DNA from: Actinomycetes bacterium
GTDB lineage: Bacteria > Actinomycetota > Actinomycetes > Propionibacteriales > Propionibacteriaceae
Reading direction: 5' to 3'
Assembly: GCA_023436925.1 (NCBI GenBank)
Contig: JAEZHJ010000184.1
Span: 1-8,149, forward strand
DNA length: 8,149 bases
Under the pieces are notes generated by a model that ran no database searches, was not told the origin of the DNA, and was given only the letters and a program-made list of their open reading frames with translations. Position 1 is the first letter of the stretch. Each line of letters begins with the position of its first letter. Of this stretch, positions 1 to 7,801 are shown one piece after another. Made by a program: the position numbers and the translations under genes.

Positions 1-206
1 TGCAGGTCGTCGTCGCGCTGTGGGGACAGAGTCCGGACGAGGCCGCCCGCCCGCTGCTGCGCCTGGTCACCTCGGATGCCGCCGAGTTCCGCGACCTCAC
101 CCCGCTCACCCTCCTCGGCCGCGGGCTTCGCAGCGTCCTGACCGGACGGCTGCGCCCCGCCAACCGGATGCCGCTGGACATCACCGTGGTGGACGGGGCG
201 CGCTAG
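1..206 (+). CDS. Unrecognised protein, C-terminal 67 residues only
   Basis: The frame is open from position 3 to the TAG at 204-206 and its start lies outside the window. Codon third positions are almost all G or C, as in the kdp genes, which supports this frame over the overlapping plus-strand frame starting at 20. The visible protein begins QVVVALWGQSPDEAARPLL and ends RMPLDITVVDGAR. It has a short hydrophobic strand-like start, a middle containing TPLTLLGRGLRSVLTGRLR, and no obvious membrane span. I do not recognise the family and assign no function. It converges on kdpE with 28 bases between the two stop codons, so it is not part of the kdp operon. It is probably a real gene end, judged on codon use and an uninterrupted frame. 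Confidence 0.6.
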   Translation, partial: QVVVALWGQSPDEAARPLLRLVTSDAAEFRDLTPLTLLGRGLRSVLTGRLRPANRMPLDITVVDGAR

Positions 207-234
207 CAGCCTCCCCTGCCTGAGGGTCCCGCAC

Positions 235-909
235 TCACACCAGCCGGTAGCCCAGCCCCGGTTCGTTGATCAGATGGCCGGGCTTGGCCGGGTCGGCTTC
301 GATCTTGCGCCGGATCTGGTTGGCGAACACCCGCAGGTAGTGGTGCTCGCTGCCGTAACTCGGTCCCCACACGGCCCGCAGCAGGTCCTCGTGCCGCACC
401 ACCCGGCCCGGGTGCCGGGCCAGTTCGGCCAGCAGCCGCCACTCGGTCGGGGTGAGGTGGACTGGGTCGCCGCCGCGGGCCGCCGAATGAGCGCCGAAGT
501 CCAGCACCAACCCGTTGGAGGCGAAGGTCGGCGGCGCGTCAGCCTCGGCCGGGCCACGGCGCAGCGCCACCCGCACCCTGGCCATCAGCTCGTCGATGCT
601 GAACGGCTTGCTGACGTAGTCGTCGGCGCCCTCATCCAGCGCCTCCACCTTGTCGTCTGCCTGCCGCCGGGCCGACAGCACGATCACCGGGACCGCGGAG
701 CGCCGGCGCAGCTGCCGCAGCACCTCCACCCCGTCCAGATCCGGCAGCCCCAGATCGAGGATGACCAGATCGGGCGGTTCGGCGGCGATGGCGGCCAGCG
801 CCTCCTCCCCCGAGCCGGCGAGCACCACCTCGTGGCCGCGCGCCCGGAAGTTGATCCGCAGGGTGCGCTGCAGGACCGAGTCGTCGTCCACCACCAGGAT
901 GCGGGTCAT
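235..909 (-). CDS. kdpE: KdpE, OmpR-family response regulator of the kdp operon
   Basis: This is the DNA-binding partner of KdpD, and it activates kdp transcription when phosphorylated. The 224 residues match the family's usual length (about 225). The receiver domain spans residues 1-120: acidic pocket D8 and D9, phosphoacceptor D52 in LVILDLGLPDLDG, switch S79, and K101 in the KPF motif. The winged-helix output domain covers about 127-224 and includes LTPTEWRLLAELARHPGRVV and a C-terminal GLGYRLV. The ATG overlaps the kdpD stop by 4 bases (ATGA), and GGAG at 917-920 (mRNA sense) lies 7 bases upstream, which fixes the start. It is the last gene of the unit; only 28 bases separate it from the convergent gene. 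The name rests on the receiver plus winged-helix architecture and on direct coupling to kdpD. Confidence 0.96.
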   Translation of the reverse strand: MTRILVVDDDSVLQRTLRINFRARGHEVVLAGSGEEALAAIAAEPPDLVILDLGLPDLDGVEVLRQLRRRSAVPVIVLSARRQADDKVEALDEGADDYVSKPFSIDELMARVRVALRRGPAEADAPPTFASNGLVLDFGAHSAARGGDPVHLTPTEWRLLAELARHPGRVVRHEDLLRAVWGPSYGSEHHYLRVFANQIRRKIEADPAKPGHLINEPGLGYRLV

Positions 910-3428
910 CGGCCGGCTCCGTTCGCTCCCGCGACGCCGGCCCCGGGTCCCGTTCCGCAGGGCAGGGTGACGACCAGGGTGAGGCCGCCGCCGGGGGTCG
1001 GTTCGGCGCCGGCCTGGCCTCCCATCGCCTCGGTCAACCCGCGGGCGACGGCGAGGCCGAGTCCGACACCGTCGCCGCGCGGGGCGTCGCCGCGACGCTG
1101 GAAGGGCTGGAAGATCCGCTCGAGCTCGTCCACCGGCACGCCGGGGCCGGTGTCCACCACCCGGATCTCGACCCGGTCGGCGACCCGGCTGGCGTGCACC
1201 ATGACGCGAGGGCCGGCCGGCTGGTAGCGCAGCGCGTTCTCCGTGATGTTGCTGAGGACGCGGTCGAGCAGCCCGGCGTCGGCCTGCACGGTGCGCGCGT
1301 CCGGGTCGATCTCCCAGGTCACCCGTCGCGGCTCGGAGAGCGCCTCGACGGTGGCCGGGATGACCTCGCCGAGATCGGTCGGACGCGGGTGGGCGACCAG
1401 CGCGCCGGCCTGCAGCCGGGACATGTCCAGCAAGTTGCCGACCAGCAACTCGAGCCGGTCGGCAGACTCCTCGATGGCCTCCTTCAGCTCGTCCTCGTCC
1501 TGCTTCGACCAGTGCATCTCGCTGGAGCGCAGGCTGCCGATGGCCGCCTTGATGCCGGCCAACGGCGTCCGCAGGTCGTGCGAGACCGCCGACAGCAGTG
1601 CGGTACGGGCCTCGTTGTCACGGGCCAGCTGGGTTGCTGACGTCGCGGAGCGCAGCAGCTCCTGGCGTTGCAGGATCGCACCGGCGTGGGCGGCGAAGGC
1701 GTCGAACAGCCGACGCTGGTCGGCGGCCATCCCGGGCGGCTGGAGGGCGAGTTCGTAGCCGCTGCCGGCCTCCTGGTGGTCGGTGGTCGCCTGCGGCTCG
1801 AAGTCTCCGACGCTGGCGACGACCTCGACGGCTCCGGCCTCGGGCCGGTGCACGATTGCCGCCGCCTGGACTCCGAACATGTCGACAGCGCGATTGAGCA
1901 GCAGCGGGAGCTGGTCGGTGGCGCCGAGCAGGGAGTGCGACAGCTCGACCAGCGCCGCCGCCTCCCGCTGCGCCTCGCGGGCCTCCGCGGTGCGCGCGGC
2001 GTTTCGGTGGACGATACCGGCGACCAGGACCCCGACCAGGACGAAGACGACCAGGGCGATGGTGTTCTCCGCGTTGGCCACGGTGAGCGTGCCGAACGGT
2101 GGCACGAAGTACCAGTTCAGCAGGAGTGAGGAGAGCACCGCTGCCACGACCGCGGGCACCAGGCCGCCGATCAGGGCGACCACCACGGTCGCGAGCAGGA
2201 AGATCGGGATGTCGAGCGGCAGGTCGGCGGTGTACGGGTCGGACAGCAGCAGCCAGCTCAGCAGCGGCGGCAGGACCAGCGCGGTGGCGAACCCGGCCCA
2301 GAACCGCCGCCGCGACAGGGTCCGCCGGGAGCGGCGGCGGAACCCCTCGCCCGTCGGGTGCAGGTGCGGCACGACGTGGACGTCGATGTCTCCGGCCTCG
2401 GCGATGATCTTCTCTGCCATCGTCCTGGTGAACCCCCGCCGCCACGGCGGCAGGCCGGACGCACCCACCAGTACCTGGGTGGCATTCACGCCCCGGGCGA
2501 AGTCGAGTACCGCGCCGGCGGCGTCCTCCCCGGTGACGGCGTGGAACTGGCCGCCCAGTTCCTCGGTGAGGCGGCGCAGTTCGGCGACCTGGCTGAGGGC
2601 ATTGGTCAGGCCGTCGGAGCGGGAGACCAGGACGCCGAGCAGCTCTCCCCCGGCCAGCCTCGACGCGATCCGGGCACCGCGGCGCAGCAGCACCTCTCCC
2701 TCGGGTCCCCCGGTCAGCGCGACCACCACCCGCTCCCGGGTCGGCCACTGCCCGGTGATGCCGTGGCTGGCCCGATAGCCCTCCAGCCCGGCGTCCACCT
2801 TGTCGGCCAGCCACAGCAGGGCCAGTTCGCGCAGCGCGGCCAGGTTGCCGACCCGGAAGTAGTTGGCCAGGGCGGCGTCCACCTTCTCGGGCTTGTAGAT
2901 GTTCCCGTGCGCCATCCGGCGGCGCAGCGCCTCCGGGGACATGTCGACCAGGTCGATCTGGTCCGCTGCGCGCACCACTTCGTCCGGAACGGTCTCCCGC
3001 TGGACCATGCCGGTGATCGCGGTCACGGCGTCGTTCAGCGACTCCAGGTGCTGGATGTTGACCGTCGAGATGACGTCGATCCCGGCGTCGAGCAGTTCGT
3101 CGATGTCCTGCCAGCGCTTCTCGTTGCGGGAGCCGGGGATGTTCGTGTGCGCAAGTTCGTCCACCAGTGCCACCTGGGGTCGCCGGGCGAGGACGGCGTC
3201 GACGTCCAGGTCGTCCAGCACGGTGCCCTTGTACTGGCTGGCGCGCCGTGGCACGACCTCCAGACCGCGCAGCAGCGCCTCGGTGTGCGGCCGGCCGTGG
3301 CATTCGCACAGCCCGACCACCACGTCGGTGCCCCGCTCCGCCCGGCGGTGACCCTCGTCGAGCATGGCGACGGTCTTGCCGACCCCGGGAGCGGCACCCA
3401 GGTAGATCCGAAGCCTGCCCCGCACCAT
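906..3428 (-). CDS. kdpD: KdpD, membrane sensor histidine kinase for K+ limitation
   Basis: KdpD autophosphorylates on histidine and passes the phosphate to KdpE. Domains in order in the 840 residues: the KdpD N-terminal domain (about 1-215) with Walker A GAAPGVGKT at 11-19 and Walker B-like VALVDELAHTN at 86-96; a Usp-like domain (about 230-355) with VGASG at 321-325; four membrane helices of the DUF4118 type (about 377-396, 406-424, 425-443, 455-474); a weak GAF-like segment (about 490-590); the HisKA dimerisation domain with H617 in SHDLRTPLAG; and a HATPase with N727 and N731, DTGPG at 759-763 and GDGVGLGL at 785-792. E. coli KdpD is about 894 residues, so this one is slightly short at the N-terminus but complete in domains. 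The ATG has AGAAGG (3436-3441) 7 bases upstream, inside the kdpC end. CECH at residues 41-44 occupies the usual VETH position. It ends in a low-complexity Gly/Ala tail. Confidence 0.97.
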   Translation of the reverse strand: MVRGRLRIYLGAAPGVGKTVAMLDEGHRRAERGTDVVVGLCECHGRPHTEALLRGLEVVPRRASQYKGTVLDDLDVDAVLARRPQVALVDELAHTNIPGSRNEKRWQDIDELLDAGIDVISTVNIQHLESLNDAVTAITGMVQRETVPDEVVRAADQIDLVDMSPEALRRRMAHGNIYKPEKVDAALANYFRVGNLAALRELALLWLADKVDAGLEGYRASHGITGQWPTRERVVVALTGGPEGEVLLRRGARIASRLAGGELLGVLVSRSDGLTNALSQVAELRRLTEELGGQFHAVTGEDAAGAVLDFARGVNATQVLVGASGLPPWRRGFTRTMAEKIIAEAGDIDVHVVPHLHPTGEGFRRRSRRTLSRRRFWAGFATALVLPPLLSWLLLSDPYTADLPLDIPIFLLATVVVALIGGLVPAVVAAVLSSLLLNWYFVPPFGTLTVANAENTIALVVFVLVGVLVAGIVHRNAARTAEAREAQREAAALVELSHSLLGATDQLPLLLNRAVDMFGVQAAAIVHRPEAGAVEVVASVGDFEPQATTDHQEAGSGYELALQPPGMAADQRRLFDAFAAHAGAILQRQELLRSATSATQLARDNEARTALLSAVSHDLRTPLAGIKAAIGSLRSSEMHWSKQDEDELKEAIEESADRLELLVGNLLDMSRLQAGALVAHPRPTDLGEVIPATVEALSEPRRVTWEIDPDARTVQADAGLLDRVLSNITENALRYQPAGPRVMVHASRVADRVEIRVVDTGPGVPVDELERIFQPFQRRGDAPRGDGVGLGLAVARGLTEAMGGQAGAEPTPGGGLTLVVTLPCGTGPGAGVAGANGAGR

Positions 3429-3432
3429 GGCG

Positions 3433-4020
3433 CTACCTTCTCACTTCCCGCGTCTGCAGCATCAGGTTCAACCGGGTGACATTGACCGCGTCCTGGCCCA
3501 GGTAGCCCAGCGGGGCCGGCTCGGTCGCCGCCTCGATCATGGATTCGACCTCCGGCAGTGGCAGCTGGCGCGTCCGGGCGACCCGCGGCGCCTGCCACTG
3601 GGCGTACGCCGGGGAGATGTGCGGGTCCAGGCCGGACGCCGACGCGGTGAGGGCGTCCTCGGGGATCGGGCCGACCGCGTCGGGGTTCGCCGCGGCCAGG
3701 ACCCTGGCCCGCTCGGCGCGGACGGCGGCCAGGTCGTCCGAGGCCGGGGACAGGTTGCTGCCGCCGGAAATCTGGCCGGAGTAGTCCGAGACCGAGGGCC
3801 TGGCCTGGAACCACTGCGGGCCCTCGAAGAGCTGGCCGATCAGGGCCGAGCCGACCACCCGGCCGTCGGTTCCGGTGAGCCGGGAGCCGTTGGCCTGGTC
3901 GGGGAAGGCCTGGGCGACCAGGGTGACCCCCGCCGGGTAGACCACCCCGAGCAGCACGGTCATCACCAGCAGGAGGCGCAGTCCTGCCAGCAGCGGACGA
4001 AGAACGGTCACGGCGATCAC
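3433..4020 (-). CDS. kdpC: KdpC, accessory subunit of the K+-transporting ATPase
   Basis: KdpC is the single-span subunit of the KdpFABC complex, needed for assembly and proposed to raise ATP affinity. The 195 residues compare with about 190 in E. coli. One N-terminal membrane helix lies at about 13-36, followed by an extracytoplasmic domain. Family hallmarks visible are VVGSALIGQLF (55-65), WFQARPS (70-76), SGGSNLSP (85-92), DALTASASGLDPHISPAYA (122-140), RVARTR (146-151) and a C-terminal LGYLGQDAVNVTRLN. The GTG start overlaps the kdpB TGA by 4 bases. No Shine-Dalgarno is visible upstream: the mRNA there reads CTCCTTCCCGGATTG. Translation is therefore probably coupled to kdpB. A second GTG at codon 4 is a possible alternative start. 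The stop lies 4 bases before the kdpD ATG. Confidence 0.97.
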   Translation of the reverse strand: MIAVTVLRPLLAGLRLLLVMTVLLGVVYPAGVTLVAQAFPDQANGSRLTGTDGRVVGSALIGQLFEGPQWFQARPSVSDYSGQISGGSNLSPASDDLAAVRAERARVLAAANPDAVGPIPEDALTASASGLDPHISPAYAQWQAPRVARTRQLPLPEVESMIEAATEPAPLGYLGQDAVNVTRLNLMLQTREVRR

Positions 4021-6074
4021 ACCAATCCGGGAAGGAGCGAGACGACCAGGTCGATGAGCTTGATGCCGATGAACGGCGCGATGATCCCGCCCAGGCCGTA
4101 GACCAGCAGGTTGCGGTTCAGCATCGCCGAGGCGCTGAGCGGGCGGTACCTGACGCCGCGCAGCGCAAGCGGGACCAGGGCCAGGATGACCAGGGCGTTG
4201 AAGATGACCGCCGACAGCATCGCCGAGGCCGGCGAGTGGAGCCGCATCAGGTTCAGCGCAGCCAGCCCTGGGAAGACCGCGACGAACATCGCCGGGATGA
4301 TCGCGAAGTACTTTGCGACGTCGTTGGCGATCGAGAAGGTGGTCAGGGCGCCGCGCGTGATCAGCAACTGCTTGCCGATCGCAACGATGTCGATGAGCTT
4401 GGTGGGGTCGGAGTCGAGGTCGACCATGTTGCCGGCCTCCTTGGCCGCCGAGGTCCCGGAGTTCATCGCCACCCCGACGTCGGCCTGGGCCAGCGCGGGG
4501 GCATCGTTGGTGCCGTCCCCGGTCATCGCGATCAGTCGGCCACCGGCCTGCTCCTGCCGGATCAGCGCGAGCTTGTCCTCGGGGGTCGCCTCGGCCAGGA
4601 AGTCGTCCACGCCGGCCTCCGCGGCGATCGCCTTCGCGGTGAGCGGGTTGTCACCGGTGACCATGACGGTCCGGATGCCCATCCGCCGCAGCTGCGCGAA
4701 GCGTTCCGCCATCCCGGGCTTGACCACGTCCTTCAGCTCGATGACCCCCAGCGGACGGGGCGCCCGCCCCGGCGTTCGACCAGCCACGACCAGCGGGGTG
4801 GAGCCGCGGCCGGAGACCTCGTCCACGAGCGCGGTGACGCCGTGAGCGTCTTGGCCACCTCCGGCCGCAACCCAGGCCGCGATCGCCGTCCCGGCCCCCT
4901 TGCGCACCTCGCTGCCGTCGGCGAAGTCCATCCCGGACAGCCGGGTCTGGGCAGTGAACGGGACCGACTTCGCACCGGAACGGATCAGGGTCTCCGGATC
5001 GGCCACCGGTTCGACGACACCCTCGGCAGCGGTGAAGTCGATGATCGACCGACCCTCAGGAGTGAGGTCGGACAGCGAGGCGGCTCGCGCCGCGGCGAGC
5101 AGCTCGCGGGAGTCCACCCCGTCGACGGGGAAGGCGCCGGTGGCCCGGCGGTTGCCGAAGGTGATCGTGCCAGTCTTGTCCAGCAGCAGGGTGTTAACGT
5201 CCCCGGCCGCCTCTACCGCGCGTCCCGACATCGCCAGCACGTTGTGCTGCACCAGCCGGTCCATGCCGGCGATCCCGATCGCCGAGAGCAGCGCCCCGAT
5301 CGTGGTCGGGATCAGGCAGACCAGCAGCGCAACCAGGACGACCAGGCTGACCCGCTGGCCTGAGTAGGCGGCCTGCGGCTGCAGCGTCATCACCGCAAGC
5401 AGGAAGATGATCGTCAGCGTCACCAGCAGGACGCCCAGGGCCAGCTCGTTCGGAGTCTTCTGGCGGGCCGCACCCTCGACGAGCGCGATCATCCGGTCGA
5501 TGAAGGTCTCCCCCGGCCGGGCGGTGATCCGCACCACGATCCGATCGCTGAGCACTGTGGTTCCGCCGGTGACCGCGCACCGGTCGCCGCCCGCCTCGCG
5601 GATCACCGGCGCTGACTCACCGGTGATGGCGGACTCGTCCACCGTCGCAACACCGTCGACGATGTCCCCGTCGGCCGGGATCAGTTCACCGGCCTCGACC
5701 AGGACCCGGTCGCCGACCACAAGTGCCGTGCTTGCCACCTGTTCCTCGGTAACGGCCTCGGTGAGCCGGCGTGCCATGGCCTGGGTGCGCGTCCGGCGCA
5801 GGCTGTCGGCCTGGGCCTTGCCGCGGCCTTCGGCGATCGCCTCGGCGAGGTTGGCGAACAGGACGGTGAGCCACAGCCAGACCGTGACCGACACCGCGAA
5901 CACCGAGGGCTGGATCACCGACATCACCGTGGTCAGCGCGGAACCCACCCAGACGACGAACAGCACGGGGCTGCGGAAGGCGTGGCGCGGGTCGAGCTTG
6001 GCCAGCGCCTGGGGCAATGCCTGGCGGGCCGCGGCCAGCAGCGAGGGGTGGGCGGGACGAGGGTGCTTGGTCAC
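4017..6074 (-). CDS. kdpB: KdpB, P-type ATPase subunit of the K+ transporter
   Basis: KdpB hydrolyses ATP to drive K+ uptake by KdpA. At 685 residues it is full length (682 in E. coli). Seven membrane helices are expected at roughly 36-52, 58-78, 213-232, 243-268, 577-602, 617-637 and 656-680. The actuator motif TGES is at 151-154. Membrane CLIPTTIG is at 253-260. The phosphorylation site DKTGT is at 299-303 with D299 the acceptor. The nucleotide-binding domain shows FTAQTRLSG from 373 and RKGAG from 391. TGDNP (473-477) and TGDGTNDAPALAQ (518-530) follow. SIANDVAKYF (581-590) carries D585 and K588, matching the charged pair known to matter in E. coli. GTG was chosen as start because it overlaps the kdpA TGA by 4 bases and has GGAGG (6082-6086) 7 bases upstream. 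No catalytic residue I checked is missing. Confidence 0.98.
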   Translation of the reverse strand: MTKHPRPAHPSLLAAARQALPQALAKLDPRHAFRSPVLFVVWVGSALTTVMSVIQPSVFAVSVTVWLWLTVLFANLAEAIAEGRGKAQADSLRRTRTQAMARRLTEAVTEEQVASTALVVGDRVLVEAGELIPADGDIVDGVATVDESAITGESAPVIREAGGDRCAVTGGTTVLSDRIVVRITARPGETFIDRMIALVEGAARQKTPNELALGVLLVTLTIIFLLAVMTLQPQAAYSGQRVSLVVLVALLVCLIPTTIGALLSAIGIAGMDRLVQHNVLAMSGRAVEAAGDVNTLLLDKTGTITFGNRRATGAFPVDGVDSRELLAAARAASLSDLTPEGRSIIDFTAAEGVVEPVADPETLIRSGAKSVPFTAQTRLSGMDFADGSEVRKGAGTAIAAWVAAGGGQDAHGVTALVDEVSGRGSTPLVVAGRTPGRAPRPLGVIELKDVVKPGMAERFAQLRRMGIRTVMVTGDNPLTAKAIAAEAGVDDFLAEATPEDKLALIRQEQAGGRLIAMTGDGTNDAPALAQADVGVAMNSGTSAAKEAGNMVDLDSDPTKLIDIVAIGKQLLITRGALTTFSIANDVAKYFAIIPAMFVAVFPGLAALNLMRLHSPASAMLSAVIFNALVILALVPLALRGVRYRPLSASAMLNRNLLVYGLGGIIAPFIGIKLIDLVVSLLPGLV

Positions 6075-7702
6075 GAGAGTGCCTCCGCGATTGGACCGAG
6101 GGCCAGGGACGGGAAGTACGTCAGCCCGGCGACGATGAGGATGATGACGACCAGGAAGCCGGCGAAGCCGACGGTGTGGGTTGGCATCGTGCCGGCGGTG
6201 ACCGGGCGGCGTCCCTGCTGCGCGACGCCGCCGGCGAAGGCCAGCACCGCGACGATCGGGACGAACCGCCCCAGCAGCATGGCGGCGCCGAGGGCGAGGT
6301 TGAGGAAGGGCTGGTCGGCGGACAGCCCGGCGAACGCGGACCCGTTGTTGTTGGCCGCGGAGGTGAAGGCGTAGAGCAGCTCCGACAGGCCGTGGGGACC
6401 GTCGGTGGACAGCGCCGCCCGGGCAGCGGGAACCACCAGCGCGGCCCCCGTCCCGAGCAGCACCAGGGCCGGGGTCACCAGCATCGCCGCCGAGACCAGG
6501 GTGATCTCGCGGCGACCGATCGTCTTGCCGAGCAACTCAGGGGTCCGGCCCACCATCAGGCCGGCCACGAAGACCGTGACGACGACCATCACCAGCATCG
6601 AGTAGAGCCCTGTGCCGACCCCACCCGGGGAGAGTTCGCCCAGCATCATGTTGAGCAGGGCCAACCCGCCCGACAAGGGCTGCAGCGAGGAATGCATCGA
6701 GTTCACCGCGCCCGTGGAGGTGCTGGTCGTGGCGGAGGCGAAGATCGCCGACCAGGGGGTGCCGAAGCGCTGCTCCTTGCCCTCCAGGCTGCCGCCGGCG
6801 ACCTCCGACAGCGTCAGCAGGATCATCGCCGCGACCGCGAGCACCGCCATCGCCCCCGCGATGGCGAAACCCTGGCGCCGGTCCTTGACCAGCAGGCCGT
6901 AGGTGTAAGGCAGGGCAGACGGGATCGCAAGCAGCAGCACGACCTCGAACAGGTTGGTCCAGCCGTTGGGGTTCTCGAAGGGGTGTGCCGAGTTGGCGTT
7001 GAAGAAGCCGCCGCCGTTGGTGCCGAGTTCCTTGATGGCCTCCTGGGACGCGACCAGGCCCCCCTGCAGCACCTGCTCCCCGCCGCCGATCGTGGTGATG
7101 ACGGTGGGCTCGATCAGGTTCTGGATCACCCCGCCGGCAACCAGCGCGACCGCGGCCAGCGCGGCGATCGGCAGCAGCAGGCGAACGATGCCGCGGGTGA
7201 GGTCGACCCAGAAGTTGCCCAGCCGATCGGTCCCGGCGCGGACCAGCCCGCGGACCACGGCGATGGCGACCGCCAGCCCGACACCGGCGGACAGGAAATT
7301 CTGCACCGTCAGGCCGGCCGCCTGCACGAGGTAACCGGTGCCCACCTCCCCGGCATAGGACTGCCAGTTCGTGTTGGTCACGAAGGAGATCGCTGTGTTG
7401 AGCGCGGTGTCGACGTTCATCGACCGGCCCTGGGACAGCGGCAGCAGGCCCTGGCCGACCAGCAGCAGCCACAGCGCGAGGATGGAGACGGCGGAGAAGG
7501 CCAGCACGGAGACGGCATAGCCGGTCCAGCGCTGCTCGGTGCCGGGATCGACGCCGACCAACCGGTAGACGCCGCGCTCGAGGCGGGTGTCGGTCGGCGA
7601 GGTGAATACCCGGTGGATCAGGCTGCCCAGCGGGACGTGGATCACCACCAGGATGGCCAGGACGCTGAGCACCGACATGAGGCCGGGCAGGATCGGGTCC
7701 AT
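6071..7702 (-). CDS. kdpA: KdpA, potassium-binding and translocating subunit
   Basis: KdpA is the K+ channel-like subunit, related to the Trk/Ktr/HKT superfamily, with four pore loops in one chain. The 543 residues compare with 557 in E. coli, and about ten membrane helices can be picked out. The four filter regions are readable: TNTNWQSY at 109-116, GTNGGGFFN at 227-235, STSTGAVNSMH at 327-337 and TSAANNNGSAFAG at 447-459. Q114 aligns with E. coli Q116 and G232 with E. coli G232, positions where mutation lowers K+ affinity or selectivity. Their conservation argues for a high-affinity, K+-selective pump. The ATG lies 6 bases after the kdpF stop. GAGG (7707-7710) overlaps that stop, with only 4 bases to the ATG, so some coupling to kdpF translation is likely. 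The 3' end overlaps kdpB by 4 bases. Confidence 0.98.
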   Translation of the reverse strand: MDPILPGLMSVLSVLAILVVIHVPLGSLIHRVFTSPTDTRLERGVYRLVGVDPGTEQRWTGYAVSVLAFSAVSILALWLLLVGQGLLPLSQGRSMNVDTALNTAISFVTNTNWQSYAGEVGTGYLVQAAGLTVQNFLSAGVGLAVAIAVVRGLVRAGTDRLGNFWVDLTRGIVRLLLPIAALAAVALVAGGVIQNLIEPTVITTIGGGEQVLQGGLVASQEAIKELGTNGGGFFNANSAHPFENPNGWTNLFEVVLLLAIPSALPYTYGLLVKDRRQGFAIAGAMAVLAVAAMILLTLSEVAGGSLEGKEQRFGTPWSAIFASATTSTSTGAVNSMHSSLQPLSGGLALLNMMLGELSPGGVGTGLYSMLVMVVVTVFVAGLMVGRTPELLGKTIGRREITLVSAAMLVTPALVLLGTGAALVVPAARAALSTDGPHGLSELLYAFTSAANNNGSAFAGLSADQPFLNLALGAAMLLGRFVPIVAVLAFAGGVAQQGRRPVTAGTMPTHTVGFAGFLVVIILIVAGLTYFPSLALGPIAEALS

Positions 7703-7708
7703 CGTGCC

Positions 7709-7795
7709 TCAGAACCGTTCCGGACGAGCCAGCGCGTAGCCCAGGTAGGCCAGCAGGGCGAGGCCGATGACGGCGGCCAGGAGATCTTCGATCAC
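7709..7795 (-). CDS. kdpF: KdpF, small membrane subunit of the KdpFABC complex
   Basis: This 28-residue peptide consists of one membrane helix. It starts VIEDLLAAVIGLALL and ends with YALARPERF, which closely matches the classic KdpF ending RPERF. E. coli KdpF has 29 residues. It is thought to stabilise the complex and sits beside KdpA. GTG at 7795-7793 is the only credible start: no ATG or other near start codon occurs in frame, and a much longer reading of the frame to 8023 would cross the control region. No Shine-Dalgarno lies at normal distance; the nearest GGAG is 15 bases away and inside an inverted repeat. The stop is 6 bases before the kdpA ATG. Identity is firm from size, sequence and position; the start is less certain. 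Confidence 0.93.
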   Translation of the reverse strand: MIEDLLAAVIGLALLAYLGYALARPERF

Positions 7796-7801
7796 GTACC
7801 G

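Noticed and set aside
20..223. 67-codon ATG-started plus-strand frame at the left edge
   Set aside because: The neighbouring frame ending at 206 has far better codon third positions. This one is Arg/Pro/His-rich and reads past that stop.
207..234. Possible bidirectional terminator between the convergent gene ends
   Set aside because: Only CCCT/AGGG or CCTC/GAGG four-base stems can form and no T run follows, so I do not call it.
274..1227. Long open frame (317 codons) on the plus strand opposite kdpE and the end of kdpD
   Set aside because: It is antisense to two genes with clear family motifs, and its protein is low-complexity Arg/Pro/Gly/His, typical of shadow frames in GC-rich DNA.
1618..3309. 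563-codon minus-strand open frame inside kdpD in another frame
   Set aside because: It overlaps a full-length kdpD and is an Arg/Pro/Ala-rich shadow without motifs.
2358..3479. 373-codon plus-strand open frame opposite kdpD
   Set aside because: It mirrors kdpD on the other strand and shows no recognisable domain. Long antisense frames are expected at this GC content.
4236..5363. 375-codon plus-strand open frame opposite kdpB
   Set aside because: It is antisense to the conserved ATPase core, and its composition is dominated by Arg, Gly, Asp and Gln with no domain.
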